Below are positions 1-8,027 of a stretch of 64,000 nucleotides of DNA, piece by piece; position 1 is the stretch's first letter, and the number at the start of each line of letters is the position of its first letter. The notes beneath the pieces are model-generated. The model had not been told where the DNA came from, did not search any database, and was given only the letters and a program-made list of their open reading frames with translations. The position numbers were made by a program, and so were the translations under genes. The DNA comes from Patescibacteria group bacterium. Its GTDB lineage: Bacteria > Patescibacteriota > Minisyncoccia > Moranbacterales > GWC2-37-73. The DNA lies in the NCBI GenBank assembly GCA_022709545.1, contig JAKLIP010000001.1:62001-126000 (forward strand). Reading direction: 5' to 3'.

Positions 1-77
1 AGAATTAAGCGGGTTTCAAAAGAAACCCAGGAACCCGAAGGCCTTTCAGTTTTTTATATTTTTGAAAAAAATAATTT

Positions 78-164
78 GGAAGCGTGTCCGAGTGGTTTAA
101 GGAAACAGTCTTGAAAACTGTCGTGCCCGAAAGGGTACCAGAGGTTCGAATCCTCTCGCTTCCG
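78..164 (+). tRNA. tRNA-Ser(UGA)
   Basis: The acceptor stem GGAAGCG pairs with CGCTTCC (157-163), followed by discriminator G. The anticodon loop holds TGA between ACAGT and ACTGT. A long variable arm (GTGCCC-GAAA-GGGTAC) and the GGTTCGAATCC T-arm are present, as expected for a class II serine tRNA. CCA is not encoded. Confidence 0.95.
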
Positions 165-167
165 CAC

Positions 168-300
168 AATTTAATAAATGGAGAGGTGGCTGAGCGGGTC
201 AGATGCGAGTAAGCGAGCATTTGACGGGTTGCAAAAAGCAACCCCGGCAGACGTGAAGCACAATTTTTTGATCGAGGATACTGCCGAGAAAATTTAATAA
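168..300 (+). pseudogene. tRNA-Ser 5' fragment followed by hairpin-rich sequence
   Basis: A 30-nt stretch (168-197) is identical to 291-320, which is the leader and first 18 nt of the intact tRNA-Ser(GCU). After position 197 the tRNA sequence is lost. What follows contains a hairpin GGGTTGC-AAAAA-GCAACCC (226-244) and an outer pair CGGCAG/CTGCCG (245-286). It cannot fold as a tRNA, so it looks like a truncated duplicate of the downstream gene. Confidence 0.6.
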
Positions 301-302
301 AT

Positions 303-389
303 GGAGAGGTGGCTGAGCGGCTGAAAGCAGCACACTGCTAATGTGTTAAGGGAGAAATCCCTTCCAGGGTTCGAATCCCTGCCTCTCCG
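303..389 (+). tRNA. tRNA-Ser(GCU)
   Basis: Acceptor GGAGAGG (303-309) pairs with CCTCTCC (382-388), discriminator G389. The anticodon loop CTGCTAA carries GCT. The long variable arm (GGGAGAAATCCC) and T-arm GGGTTCGAATCCC mark a serine tRNA. CCA is not encoded. It lies between two partial copies of itself. Confidence 0.95.
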
Positions 390-391
390 CC

Positions 392-431
392 AATATTAAA
401 ATGATGTCCCGCAGGACATCATTTTAATATT
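392..431 (+). terminator. Perfect 18-bp hairpin after tRNA-Ser(GCU)
   Basis: Positions 392-409 and 414-431 are exact reverse complements with a 4-nt loop (CGCA). The stem starts 3 nt after the tRNA and its right arm is T-rich. It probably ends or helps process the tRNA transcript. Confidence 0.6.
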
Positions 432-546
432 TGTTTGAAATGTGGTGGGATTCGAAGGGCGCGAGTAGAAAGCGAGCAAGTGCGAGCTTTCTGTGTGTAG
501 CGCCCAGGCTCCGAGTCGGAGCGAGGAGGAATCCCTGCCTCTCCGC
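432..546 (+). pseudogene. Hairpin-rich segment ending in a tRNA-Ser 3' fragment
   Basis: The last 17 nt (530-546) exactly repeat the 3' end of tRNA-Ser(GCU) (374-390). The part before it holds palindromes (GGCGC...GCGCC with inner AGAAAGC/GCTTTCT, and GGCTCCGA/TCGGAGC). It also has a GCGAGTA...AGCGAGCA pattern resembling that in the upstream 5' fragment. Together the two pieces look like a tRNA duplicate split by the same kind of palindromic sequence. Confidence 0.45.
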
Positions 547-591
547 ATAAATTAAAAAGAGCCCAAAAGGTTCTTTTTTGATATAAAAAAA

Positions 592-624
592 CCGGGGATT
601 CGACAATTTTTGTCGATTCCCCGG
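592..624 (-). terminator. Intrinsic terminator of the 135-aa hypothetical gene
   Basis: CCGGGGATTCGAC (592-604) pairs with GTCGATTCCCCGG (612-624) with one mismatch. Read on the minus strand it is followed by a run of T residues. It lies just after the stop codon at 638. Confidence 0.75.
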
Positions 625-637
625 CGAACCTGATTTT

Positions 638-1045
638 TTATACAGTGCCTTTTTTGAGGACACCAACTTTTTCTAAGACTTCCGCGCAGAACATTATAAC
701 ATTAATGTTCTGCTTTCTTGATTTGTATTCTTTGGGCAGTCCAAGTCTTTCTGCTGCCCAGTCTTGCAAGATATCAAGTTTGAATTCATCTTTTTCAAAC
801 TTGAACTCGAAGATTGTATTTCCATTACTTTCCACTAAACTTTTGTTTGGAGATTTTTTTCTTAATTGCTTTTTCAGAGCAGGGTGCAGGTGAAACCATA
901 TATCCCATGCTTCCCCAACAAATTGGCTGCAATTTTTCAGCCTTTCTGGTCTTGGATTTTCATTACGCTTCTTCTTTCCAGATGCTCTTTCCTTTCTTAT
1001 AACCTCAGTTACTTCTTTACCATTAAAACAGAACTTCCTTTCCAT
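638..1045 (-). CDS. Hypothetical basic protein (135 aa)
   Basis: I do not recognise this protein. It is lysine/arginine-rich near the N-terminus (residues 17-35), has no membrane segment or signal peptide, and contains one tryptophan-rich stretch (EAWDIWFHLHP, about 46-56) that may be the core of a small fold. The start ATG is preceded by a GGGGG ribosome-binding sequence about 8 bases upstream, which is stronger than for most genes here. A terminator follows the stop. It stands alone beside tRNA fragments, which fits an accessory gene. The ORFs on the other strand in this stretch have no such signals and are shadows. Confidence 0.6.
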   Translation of the reverse strand: MERKFCFNGKEVTEVIRKERASGKKKRNENPRPERLKNCSQFVGEAWDIWFHLHPALKKQLRKKSPNKSLVESNGNTIFEFKFEKDEFKLDILQDWAAERLGLPKEYKSRKQNINVIMFCAEVLEKVGVLKKGTV

Positions 1046-1211
1046 GAATAATACCCCCTATTGTTTTTTAATGATCCATCTTTAACTTCAATTAATAGCA
1101 TACTTTCATTTATTTGTCAATCATTTCTTTTAAAAAAGTTATTTGCTAATTTTATAATATTTGATACCATAAAAAATATATTTGTTTTTTAAGTTTTTCG
1201 CAACAATTTTT
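1046..1211. other. AT-rich intergenic DNA
   Basis: No ORF with a start signal and no stable hairpin is seen here apart from T/A runs. It holds the upstream region of the minus-strand gene ending at 638 and possibly the promoter of the structured RNA that follows. Confidence 0.4.
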
Positions 1212-1372
1212 GAAGCGGGGGAGAAGGGTGGTTGCACATAGGGCGTAGTTGCGCCCTGCCGGGTAATGTGCATAAAATGCTTGGGATTAGGAGTGCCATA
1301 ATCTCTTCAATCAAGATTTTTCGTAAAATCTTGATTTTCTCTTCCTAGACCCAAGCGCCACCTGCCTCCAAG
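1212..1372 (+). ncRNA. Candidate structured RNA, three-way junction
   Basis: This GC-richer island in AT-rich DNA folds by eye into a closed three-way junction. The closing stem GGTGG/CCACC sits near 1227/1358. Arm 1 is TGCACAT...ATGTGCA with an inner GGGCG/CGCCC stem. Arm 2 is GCTTGGG (1279-1285)/CCCAAGC (1350-1356), then TAGGA/TCCTA, then a 12-bp hairpin 1309-1320/1325-1336 with loop TCGT. No ORF explains it. It lacks the conserved cores I know for RNase P RNA, tmRNA and SRP RNA. A divergent 6S-like RNA is possible but not shown. The strand is uncertain, since stems fold on both. Confidence 0.45.
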
Positions 1373-1499
1373 AATATTTTATGAAATCCTGATATTGACT
1401 TATTAGTTTAATTTGTTAATATTAGTACATACACGGTTGGTGATGATCGGTTTGCGCTTTTTCAAGCTCGCGCATTTAGGTGTTAACATTATTTTAAAC

Positions 1500-1735
1500 G
1501 TTTAACGTTCTTTGACAAAGTTTTTCAATTGGTTCATTGAACCAAAAGTGGAATCCCTTTCCAGCCAAAAAAAGAGGGGTAACTTATATAAGTACCCATA
1601 TCTCGTGAAGAGAAACGGCAACAAGGGCGAAGAGGCCTTGTATAAGGCTGGCCGCGTAAGGCTGCAATTTTGTCAGACCCGCAAGCTCAGGATCATATTA
1701 GTGAATCTACACTAATCTGTGCTTGCGGGTTTTTA
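1500..1735 (+). ncRNA. Candidate structured RNA ending at an intrinsic terminator
   Basis: A series of hairpins runs up to a strong terminator: TTGGTTC-ATT-GAACCAA (about 1530), GGGTAACTT/AAGTACCC (about 1577-1594), TCTC-GTGA-GAGA (about 1600), and GCCTT-GTAT-AAGGC (about 1635-1648). An ORF of 67 codons overlaps it but has no ribosome-binding site and an unnatural composition. The terminator without an upstream protein gene is the main evidence for a small RNA. I do not recognise the family. The region 1373-1499 shows nothing clear. Confidence 0.45.
1678..1735 (+). terminator. Strong intrinsic terminator
   Basis: CCCGCAAGC (1678-1686) pairs with GCTTGCGGG (1721-1729), enclosing a second hairpin ATTAGTG/CACTAAT (1697-1716), and is followed by a T-run from 1730. 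It overlaps the last codon of the convergent minus-strand gene. Confidence 0.8.
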
Positions 1736-2203
1736 TTTTGAAGATTTTTTATATTCAAATTCAAACTCATGACTATCGCTTGGTGGTCTTCTTCTCTGGG
1801 TCTCTGTCTTTTTTTCTTCATTTTCTTTAGGAAATTCTATGGGTTTTGCTTTCAAGTCGTAGTTTGGATGATCTCCTTCTCCGCCTCTGAAAATTACTTC
1901 ATTAATGTTATCTTCCAATCTTCCAGCCTCAATAGCATCTGCTTCAAATATTTCCTTTTTTATTTCATCAATATCGGGAATAAGCTCAGCCTTTTTTTCA
2001 TTTTCAAGCGTTTCTTGATTTATTTCATTAATACTTGTTGCAGGATCTGGTTTTTTTTCATCCTCTGTGTTTTCTGGTCTTATAACTTTTCTGAAAACTC
2101 CTGGTTCTCCTGGAACAGGTTCAATTTCTGGCCCGGCATCATTATCAGGGAATTGCCTTTGTTCTCTTTCTTTATAATATTTTTGATACCATTTTTCACT
2201 CAT
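1733..2203 (-). CDS. Hypothetical acidic low-complexity protein (156 aa)
   Basis: I do not recognise this protein. It is very rich in Glu, Asp, Lys and Pro with few hydrophobic runs, so it is probably largely disordered. The N-terminus (MSEKWYQKYYKERE) is a short amphipathic aromatic stretch and the C-terminus is basic (RRRPP, YKKSSK). There is no signal peptide or membrane segment. The start lacks a clear ribosome-binding site. It lies downstream of comF on the same strand with a gap of about 100 bp, so co-transcription is possible but not evident. Amino-acid use is consistent with a real, non-globular protein. Confidence 0.55.
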   Translation of the reverse strand: MSEKWYQKYYKEREQRQFPDNDAGPEIEPVPGEPGVFRKVIRPENTEDEKKPDPATSINEINQETLENEKKAELIPDIDEIKKEIFEADAIEAGRLEDNINEVIFRGGEGDHPNYDLKAKPIEFPKENEEKKTETQRRRPPSDSHEFEFEYKKSSK

Positions 2204-2311
2204 ATATTTTTCTATTTTATTTAGATTATCCCTAGTTTATTGGTAAATAGAATGCTTTTAATTTATATTTGTATTTTATTATAAATCTTCATTTTATTCA
2301 ATTTTTCAAGT

Positions 2312-3055
2312 TCACAATTTTTTTATCTCCTGCCGGGCGATGACAGCGGCATAAATTTCTTTAGCGCCGGAATCTTTCAAGATTCTGGTGCATTCAAAAA
2401 TAGTTGAACCAGTTGTAGCGATGTCATCTATCAGTAAAATGGTTTTGCTTTTTATCTTTTCTGGATTAGTTATACTAAAAGCTCCTTTGATATTTTCTTT
2501 TCTCTGCTGGTAACTGCTGATTTTCATTTGCGGGAAAGTATATTTTTTTCTGATTAGTATTTTTTCATCCATTAATATTTCTGTCCCAGGCAAGAGTTTG
2601 AGTGAAATATGCTTTGCTAGCAGTGCTGACTGATTAAATCCGCGCCAGCGGAGTCTTCTGGGGTGCAGGGGAATAGGAATTATAATATCCGGCAAAGGCA
2701 AGTCGGTTTTTTGAATTGCTTTTATCATTAAATTTCCAAGCTGTATATGTAAATCTGGAATAAAACGGTATTTATAAAAGTGCACAGCTTGGGCCACAGT
2801 AGGGTTTTTATAGGAAACAGCAGTGATAAGAGCGCCTAAAGCACTTTTTTTCTTGCATGCCAAGCAAGTTTTCCCATCAGGAGTAATTACTTTTTCGCAT
2901 ATGCCGCAAACATGCTCATTTTTTATGAAAATGTTTGATAAGCAATCCTGGCAAATCCATTCATCTTCCTTTCCACATGATATGCAGGTGATGGGGAAAA
3001 GAATATCAAGTATAAGCTTGTATGATCTGCTAAAAACTGTGGATAACTCGCCCAT
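2312..3055 (-). CDS. comF: ComF family phosphoribosyltransferase-like protein
   Basis: ComF proteins are cytoplasmic and needed for DNA uptake in competent bacteria, where they act with the pilus-based import system. The N-terminus has the family's double zinc-ribbon cysteines (CISC..., CQDC, CGIC, CLAC within residues 20-70). The C-terminal half is a PRTase fold with the PRPP-binding motif LLIDDIATTGST (about 207-218) and the IPIPLHPRRLRWRGFNQ segment (about 126-142). At 247 aa it has the usual length. It is divergent from the T4P operon that starts 75 bp away, which supports a shared role in transformation. Confidence 0.9.
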   Translation of the reverse strand: MGELSTVFSRSYKLILDILFPITCISCGKEDEWICQDCLSNIFIKNEHVCGICEKVITPDGKTCLACKKKSALGALITAVSYKNPTVAQAVHFYKYRFIPDLHIQLGNLMIKAIQKTDLPLPDIIIPIPLHPRRLRWRGFNQSALLAKHISLKLLPGTEILMDEKILIRKKYTFPQMKISSYQQRKENIKGAFSITNPEKIKSKTILLIDDIATTGSTIFECTRILKDSGAKEIYAAVIARQEIKKL

Positions 3056-3059
3056 GTTG

Positions 3060-3088
3060 TTGTTTGATTTATAAAAATATGTTATTAT
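3060..3088 (+). promoter_or_regulatory. Promoter of the T4P operon
   Basis: TTGTTT (3060-3065) and TATTAT (3083-3088) are separated by 17 nt and lie about 40 bp before pilM. This is a good sigma-70-type match that overlaps the start of the divergent comF. Confidence 0.55.
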
Positions 3089-3130
3089 TAATGCGAACTT
3101 ATAACTTTTAGCTTAACACAAATACAAAAA

Positions 3131-4243
3131 ATGTTAGAATTTTTAAAAAGCAATAAAAATCGTTTTGTTGGCATTGATTTTGGCACATCTTCAATCAAGG
3201 TAGTTGAGCTTTCCTATAAAGATCAGAAAGTGTTTTTGGAAAATTATGGTTTTGTTGATTTAAAGCAAAATGTAGGTGAAAAACAGAATATTGACCCCAA
3301 AAAACATTTTTACGAGCAAAAAATGGCGGAAGCGATAAAAAAATTAGTTGAAATGATGGATTTGAAGTCTAAATCAGCGTATGTTTCAATTCCTGGCTTC
3401 AGTGGTCTTATCACTATCATAGAATTACCCGAAATGGAAAACGATGAATTGGCAAAAGCGATACAATTCGAAGCTCATAAATATATTCCAAGCTCACTTG
3501 ATGAAATAGCGATGAGTTGGGAAATTATTGAACATATAAGTGACACTAGCACATTATCCTCGCAAATGCCTGACGTTGGAGGCATTAAGGGCAAGAAAAT
3601 AAAAGTGCTTCTTGTCGCTGCTCCCAAAAAAGATGTGGAACGTTTTGAGAGGTTATTGGGAGAAACCAATGTTAACGTAGCGGCCATTGAACTGGAAACT
3701 TTTTCAATAGTCAGGTCATTGATAAATGATGATGCTGGAAATTTTCTGATAATAGACATAGGTTCTCGGGCAACCAATATTATTTTGGTTGAAAAAGGAG
3801 TTGTTGTTGTCAATCGCAATATTGATGCGGGAGGAAATGAAATAACTTCAACTATAAGCGAAAGCATGAATATTTCCAAGCAAAGAGGAGAAGATCTCAA
3901 GAAAGGGGAAAAGGATTTCTTAAATAGCAATGAGTCTCGCTTGGTTATTCCGATTCTGGAATTTATTGCTAGCGAGTCCAAGAGAATATTGGATGCATAT
4001 AAAATAAAGAATAAAAATATCAGAATAGACGGAGTTTTGTTGTCGGGCGGAACATCTAAAATGAAAGGTTTGGAACAATACCTTTCAAATTTTTTAAAGA
4101 TGGATGTTAAAGTGGCAGATCCTTGGAGAAGAATCATGATTAAGGATAATAATGTCGCAGCACTGATCAAAAGACTGGGTGGATCATTTACAGTGGCTCT
4201 TGGTTTAGCTTTAAGGGGAGCTGAAGAATATAAACGTAAATAA
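3131..4243 (+). CDS. pilM: Type IV pilus assembly protein PilM
   Basis: PilM is an actin-like ATP-binding protein at the cytoplasmic face that binds the N-terminus of PilN and links the motor to the inner-membrane platform. The phosphate-1 loop RFVGIDFGTSSIKVVEL (about 12-28), a second actin-like loop FLIIDIGSRATNIILV (about 202-217) and the adenosine motif VLLSGGTSKMKG (about 302-313) are visible. At 370 aa it is family-typical. It leads the pilM-N-O-B run, which shares one direction and short gaps. Confidence 0.95.
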   Translation: MLEFLKSNKNRFVGIDFGTSSIKVVELSYKDQKVFLENYGFVDLKQNVGEKQNIDPKKHFYEQKMAEAIKKLVEMMDLKSKSAYVSIPGFSGLITIIELPEMENDELAKAIQFEAHKYIPSSLDEIAMSWEIIEHISDTSTLSSQMPDVGGIKGKKIKVLLVAAPKKDVERFERLLGETNVNVAAIELETFSIVRSLINDDAGNFLIIDIGSRATNIILVEKGVVVVNRNIDAGGNEITSTISESMNISKQRGEDLKKGEKDFLNSNESRLVIPILEFIASESKRILDAYKIKNKNIRIDGVLLSGGTSKMKGLEQYLSNFLKMDVKVADPWRRIMIKDNNVAALIKRLGGSFTVALGLALRGAEEYKRK

Positions 4244-4315
4244 TTTATTTTTTAATAACATATAAAATCCGGGTTGAATATTCGCTTTTTACGAAATTCA
4301 ACAGGACAGGCCAAA

Positions 4316-4855
4316 ATGACCACAATAAATTTATATCAAAATCAACCAAAAAAACAAAAAAATCTTTCTGCCAGCAGTGGTTTTATTTTTTCAATCAGCA
4401 TCCTTGTTATTGTTATTCTGGTGCTAGTGGGTCTTAAATTTTATGTTTCTTTCATGGAGAAACAAAATCAAGCTCTGAAAGAAGAAATAGAAAAAGAACA
4501 AACAAATATGGCAAATCTGGGAAGTCTTGAAAAGGTTATTGACGTGCAATCAAGGCTGAAGCAGATAAGAAGCAATTTAAACATAAAAAATAACCAAGTT
4601 TCACGCCTGCAGATGACTAAAGTTCTTGATAATGTGGGTGCTGAAATAAATTCTGGTGTTGTCATTTCATCCTATAAATACGAAGACGGTAAGAATAAGA
4701 TTACTATGGTATTTGATGCTAAAAATTTTAGCGATGCAGCCAGACAGATATTGAATTTTAAAGATTCTAATTATTTTACAAGTGTTGTTCTGACTAGTAT
4801 TTCTCGCGGGACAGAAAAAATTTCATTTAGCGTTGAGTTAAGTGTTAAATCATAA
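4316..4855 (+). CDS. pilN: Type IV pilus assembly protein PilN
   Basis: PilN is a bitopic inner-membrane protein whose short cytoplasmic N-terminus docks onto PilM and whose periplasmic domain pairs with PilO. The start at 4316 gives MTTINLYQNQ, the conserved INL docking motif. An in-frame TTG at 4274 would add 14 residues without family support. One membrane helix lies at about 19-40, followed by a coiled coil (about 42-85) and a ferredoxin-like periplasmic domain. The length is 179 aa. A purine-rich AGGACAGG precedes the start. Confidence 0.9.
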   Translation: MTTINLYQNQPKKQKNLSASSGFIFSISILVIVILVLVGLKFYVSFMEKQNQALKEEIEKEQTNMANLGSLEKVIDVQSRLKQIRSNLNIKNNQVSRLQMTKVLDNVGAEINSGVVISSYKYEDGKNKITMVFDAKNFSDAARQILNFKDSNYFTSVVLTSISRGTEKISFSVELSVKS

Positions 4856-4930
4856 TTTAATAAAATAATTTCTTAAATATTGCATCCCGGCTTTTGTTTT
4901 GTATAAGCGAAAAATCCGGGTGACAAAAAA

Positions 4931-5722
4931 ATGCGATTAAAATATCTTTTTTTCCCGATAGTTCTGGTTGTTTCTGTTTCAATTTTCATGGTATATATAT
5001 GGCCTGAAATTATGAATATAAGCAGTATTAATCAAGAAAAAAAAGAGAATGAAAAATCTTTGCAAGAAATAAAAGATAAAGCCTCTGCCATCGAAGCTGT
5101 TGGAAAACAGATTGCGAGCAGCAGTGGTGATGTGACCCTGATCAATAGCTATTTGCCTAATAAAAAAGTTGAAGAAAAAATTATCGGCGGGATGAATTAT
5201 TTGGCTTCTGATGCAGGAGTTTCTTTAGATAATGTTTCTATGAAAAGTTCGGAAGGTTCGAGCTTACAAAATACTTCTCCAACGAAAAATTCGGCTGGCG
5301 GGCAAATTTCTTCTGATAATGCTAATGAAGTGCGGTTTAGTGAGGCTACAGTAACAGTAAGCGGGGGATATGAAAAAATCAGGCTTTTTATCGATCAACT
5401 ACAGAAAATGTTTTTGTTTAATAATATAAAATCACTGAATATTTACAAAAAAGAAGTAAAGAATGTTAGTTCAGGGAATACTACTGACAAAAAAAATACG
5501 GCTGCTAGCACGAATTCTTCCGAACTTTCTGCTGAAATTATTGTCAGCTTTGGTTATCTTCCACCTGTCAAGGCAAGCAACTTCAAGATTTCTAGTTTTG
5601 AAGCTAAAATCGACAGTGAAACCATAAGCGTATTGAAGCAGTATGTTTCTCAGAAGACAGAATCGGTGTCTTCCATAGTCAGTAGCAGCAACAAAGGAAG
5701 AGTCAATCCTTTCTTGCCATAA
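4931..5722 (+). CDS. pilO: Type IV pilus assembly protein PilO
   Basis: PilO forms a heterodimer with PilN in the inner-membrane alignment complex. The N-terminal hydrophobic helix spans about residues 5-25, then a coiled coil (about 30-60). The periplasmic domain contains a long Ser/Asn/Lys-rich insertion (about 100-135) and another near 180-200, so it is somewhat longer (263 aa) than usual. The C-terminus ends NKGRVNPFLP, a PF.P ending often seen in PilO/PilP-like proteins. A CCCGG...CCGGG hairpin (4885-4918) lies in the gap before it. Confidence 0.85.
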   Translation: MRLKYLFFPIVLVVSVSIFMVYIWPEIMNISSINQEKKENEKSLQEIKDKASAIEAVGKQIASSSGDVTLINSYLPNKKVEEKIIGGMNYLASDAGVSLDNVSMKSSEGSSLQNTSPTKNSAGGQISSDNANEVRFSEATVTVSGGYEKIRLFIDQLQKMFLFNNIKSLNIYKKEVKNVSSGNTTDKKNTAASTNSSELSAEIIVSFGYLPPVKASNFKISSFEAKIDSETISVLKQYVSQKTESVSSIVSSSNKGRVNPFLP

Positions 5723-5807
5723 TTCCAGCTTAGTTAAAAATAATAAAATAAATAGTTAAAAATATTCATTTCCAAACCAAAAGCGGTTTTGTTGTGAAAA
5801 ATTTTTC

Positions 5808-7517
5808 ATGAGTCAGCAGGACAAAATTATACAAAATATTGGGATTCAGCAGAAAAAAATAGGCTCCATGTCCTATAAGTCTGAAGCCCTTGTTAATATG
5901 GCAAAGAGCTTAAACATGCCTTATCTAGAAAGAATTCCAAGAATAGAAGATGATGTGATGAATATAATTTCAAAGGATGTATCTCTCCAGCATAAAATAA
6001 TAGCATTTGAAAGGGATAAGAAAAAAGTAAAAATAGGCATTGTTGAACCAACCAATATTAATGCGCTGAACATCTTGCGTTTTATCGCAGAAGAAAGAAA
6101 GCTCGAAATTGAATTATATCTCATTTCTCAGGAGATGTTTGACGATATGTTTGAACAATATTCAGGCGGAACAGAGGAAGCCATAAAGGAAGTTATGGAA
6201 ATATTGCAGAATGAAGATGATGTTGAAGACGAACTGGATAATAAAAAAGAAGACAAAGAAGACAAGGATAGCATTCAATTTGCTCCAGTGGCAAAACTTC
6301 TCAATGTCATAATAAAACATGCTATTGACGGTAAGGCGAGCGATATCCATATAGAACCTGTAACCAAAGAATATAGGGTAAGGTTCCGGGTTGATGGAGT
6401 CCTTTTTTCGTCATTGACAATCCCGAAGGGAGTTGGACGTGCAGTAGTTTCAAGAGTAAAAATACTTTCAAATCTTAAGATTGATGAAAAAAGAAAACCG
6501 CAAGATGGTCGCTTCAGTGTTAATGACGAAGGTCATTTGGTTGATTTTCGCGTTTCAACATTGCCTGTTGTCGATGGTGAAAAAGTAGTAATGCGTCTTT
6601 TGGACAACAAAAACAAGCTCATAGATTTTGAAGGCATGGGAATTATGGGCAAGGGGAAAGAAATCTTAATTAAAAACATAAAAGAGCCATATGGAATTAT
6701 TTTACTGACGGGACCGACTGGAAGCGGAAAATCAACAACTCTTTATGCTTGCCTGGGTGTTTTGAACAAGGAAGAAAGGAATATAATTACGCTTGAAGAT
6801 CCAGTTGAATATTCGATATCTGGTGTAAATCAAAGCCAAATAAATCCAGAAATTGGTTATACATTTGCCAGCGGCCTGAGATCCATATTGCGTCAAGATC
6901 CGAACATTATAATGGTAGGGGAAATTCGCGACAGTGAAACTGCTGAATTAAGCATACATGCCGCACTCACTGGCCATTTAGTGCTCTCAACATTGCACAC
7001 CAACAGTTCTATAGGTGCAATTCCAAGACTTGTCGATATGGGCATAGAACCATTTTTGCTGTCTTCTTCTATAAAAGTTGTTGCAGCACAAAGATTAGTT
7101 CGCAGAATTTGCCTTGATTGCAGACAGGAAATAAAGCTAAACAGTAAAATCGCTGAATATATAAACAGCCAAGTTGGAAATCTTCCCAAAGAAGAAATAG
7201 AAAAGTATGGAGTAGATTTGTCTAAAGGCGTTCATATCTATAAAGGAAAGGGATGCGAAAATTGTGACAACAGTGGATATAAAGGACGCATAGCTATTTT
7301 TGAGGCGATTGAAATAAATGATGACATAAAAGAAATAATTTCAGAAAAGGCTGGAACTGAGCAGGAAGTGCAGAAATATGCCGATGAGCATGGCATGATA
7401 AAGATAGAGCAGGATGGAGTGTTGAAAATTTTAAAAGGTTTGACGACCGTAGAAGAAGTGCAGCGAGTCACTGAAGGTAGCAAAAGTGTCGGCGGGGAAG
7501 TTGAAGACGATAAATAA
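5808..7517 (+). CDS. pilB: Type IV pilus extension ATPase PilB
   Basis: This hexameric secretion ATPase of the GspE/PilB family powers pilus extension. An N-terminal MshEN-like domain (about 30-130) is followed by an acidic linker, the Walker A motif GPTGSGKST (302-310), the Asp box, Walker B region (GEIRDSETAE), and the zinc-binding cysteines of the family (CLDC about 440 and CENC about 483). The length of 569 aa is normal. It sits between pilO and a CheY-like regulator in the same direction. The MshEN domain binds c-di-GMP in some PilB homologues; I cannot tell whether this one does. Confidence 0.95.
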   Translation: MSQQDKIIQNIGIQQKKIGSMSYKSEALVNMAKSLNMPYLERIPRIEDDVMNIISKDVSLQHKIIAFERDKKKVKIGIVEPTNINALNILRFIAEERKLEIELYLISQEMFDDMFEQYSGGTEEAIKEVMEILQNEDDVEDELDNKKEDKEDKDSIQFAPVAKLLNVIIKHAIDGKASDIHIEPVTKEYRVRFRVDGVLFSSLTIPKGVGRAVVSRVKILSNLKIDEKRKPQDGRFSVNDEGHLVDFRVSTLPVVDGEKVVMRLLDNKNKLIDFEGMGIMGKGKEILIKNIKEPYGIILLTGPTGSGKSTTLYACLGVLNKEERNIITLEDPVEYSISGVNQSQINPEIGYTFASGLRSILRQDPNIIMVGEIRDSETAELSIHAALTGHLVLSTLHTNSSIGAIPRLVDMGIEPFLLSSSIKVVAAQRLVRRICLDCRQEIKLNSKIAEYINSQVGNLPKEEIEKYGVDLSKGVHIYKGKGCENCDNSGYKGRIAIFEAIEINDDIKEIISEKAGTEQEVQKYADEHGMIKIEQDGVLKILKGLTTVEEVQRVTEGSKSVGGEVEDDK

Positions 7518-7586
7518 TATAAATTGAATCAAAAAATACGATTTTGGATAAAAAGCATAAAGAATAACTCTTAACCTTAAAATTTT

Positions 7587-7967
7587 ATGTCTGAAAAAAT
7601 AAAAAAAGTACTGCTTGTTGAAGACGATCCTTTTATCCGGGATATTTATAGTGTTAAATTTTCACAGGAAGGATTCGAGGTTTCAATAGCAGAAAATGGA
7701 TTGGAAGCCCTGAAGAAAATCGAGGAATCTGTTCCAGATGTGATTTTGCTGGATATAGTTATGCCTTATATGGATGGTATGGAAACCTTGAAAAATATAA
7801 GAGGTAAAAAGGAATGGAAGAAAATTCCCGTGGTAATGCTTACTAACATCTCTGAAAAAGAAAAAATAAGTGAAAGTGAAGATTTTGGAATTAATGATTA
7901 TCTTATAAAATCACATTTCACTCCCTCAGAAGTCGTACAAAAGGTAAGAAATTTGTTGAAAGGTTAA
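7587..7967 (+). CDS. CheY-like single-domain response regulator
   Basis: A stand-alone receiver domain of 126 aa with the acidic pair D13/D14, phospho-acceptor D56 (LLDIVMP), switch threonine in MLTN and lysine in YLIKSHF near residue 106. It has no output domain, so it should act by protein-protein contact like PilG/PilH or CheY. It lies between pilB and pilT, which suggests it modulates one of the two motors. No histidine kinase is present in the window. A short gap of 69 bp follows pilB. Confidence 0.9.
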   Translation: MSEKIKKVLLVEDDPFIRDIYSVKFSQEGFEVSIAENGLEALKKIEESVPDVILLDIVMPYMDGMETLKNIRGKKEWKKIPVVMLTNISEKEKISESEDFGINDYLIKSHFTPSEVVQKVRNLLKG

Positions 7968-7980
7968 TTTTTGCTATAAT
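7953..7980 (+). promoter_or_regulatory. Putative promoter of pilT-pilC
   Basis: TTGTTG (7953-7958) and a perfect TATAAT (7975-7980) with 16-nt spacing overlap the end of the response-regulator gene. This would let pilT and pilC be transcribed apart from pilB. Confidence 0.55.
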
Positions 7981-8027
7981 AAAGAAAATTAAGACTGAAA
8001 AAATATTTTTAAAAATAAAAACAAAAA

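Noticed and set aside
1512-1715. 67-codon plus-strand ORF
   Set aside because: It starts in a hairpin region without a ribosome-binding site and its protein has no natural look. A structured RNA is the better explanation.
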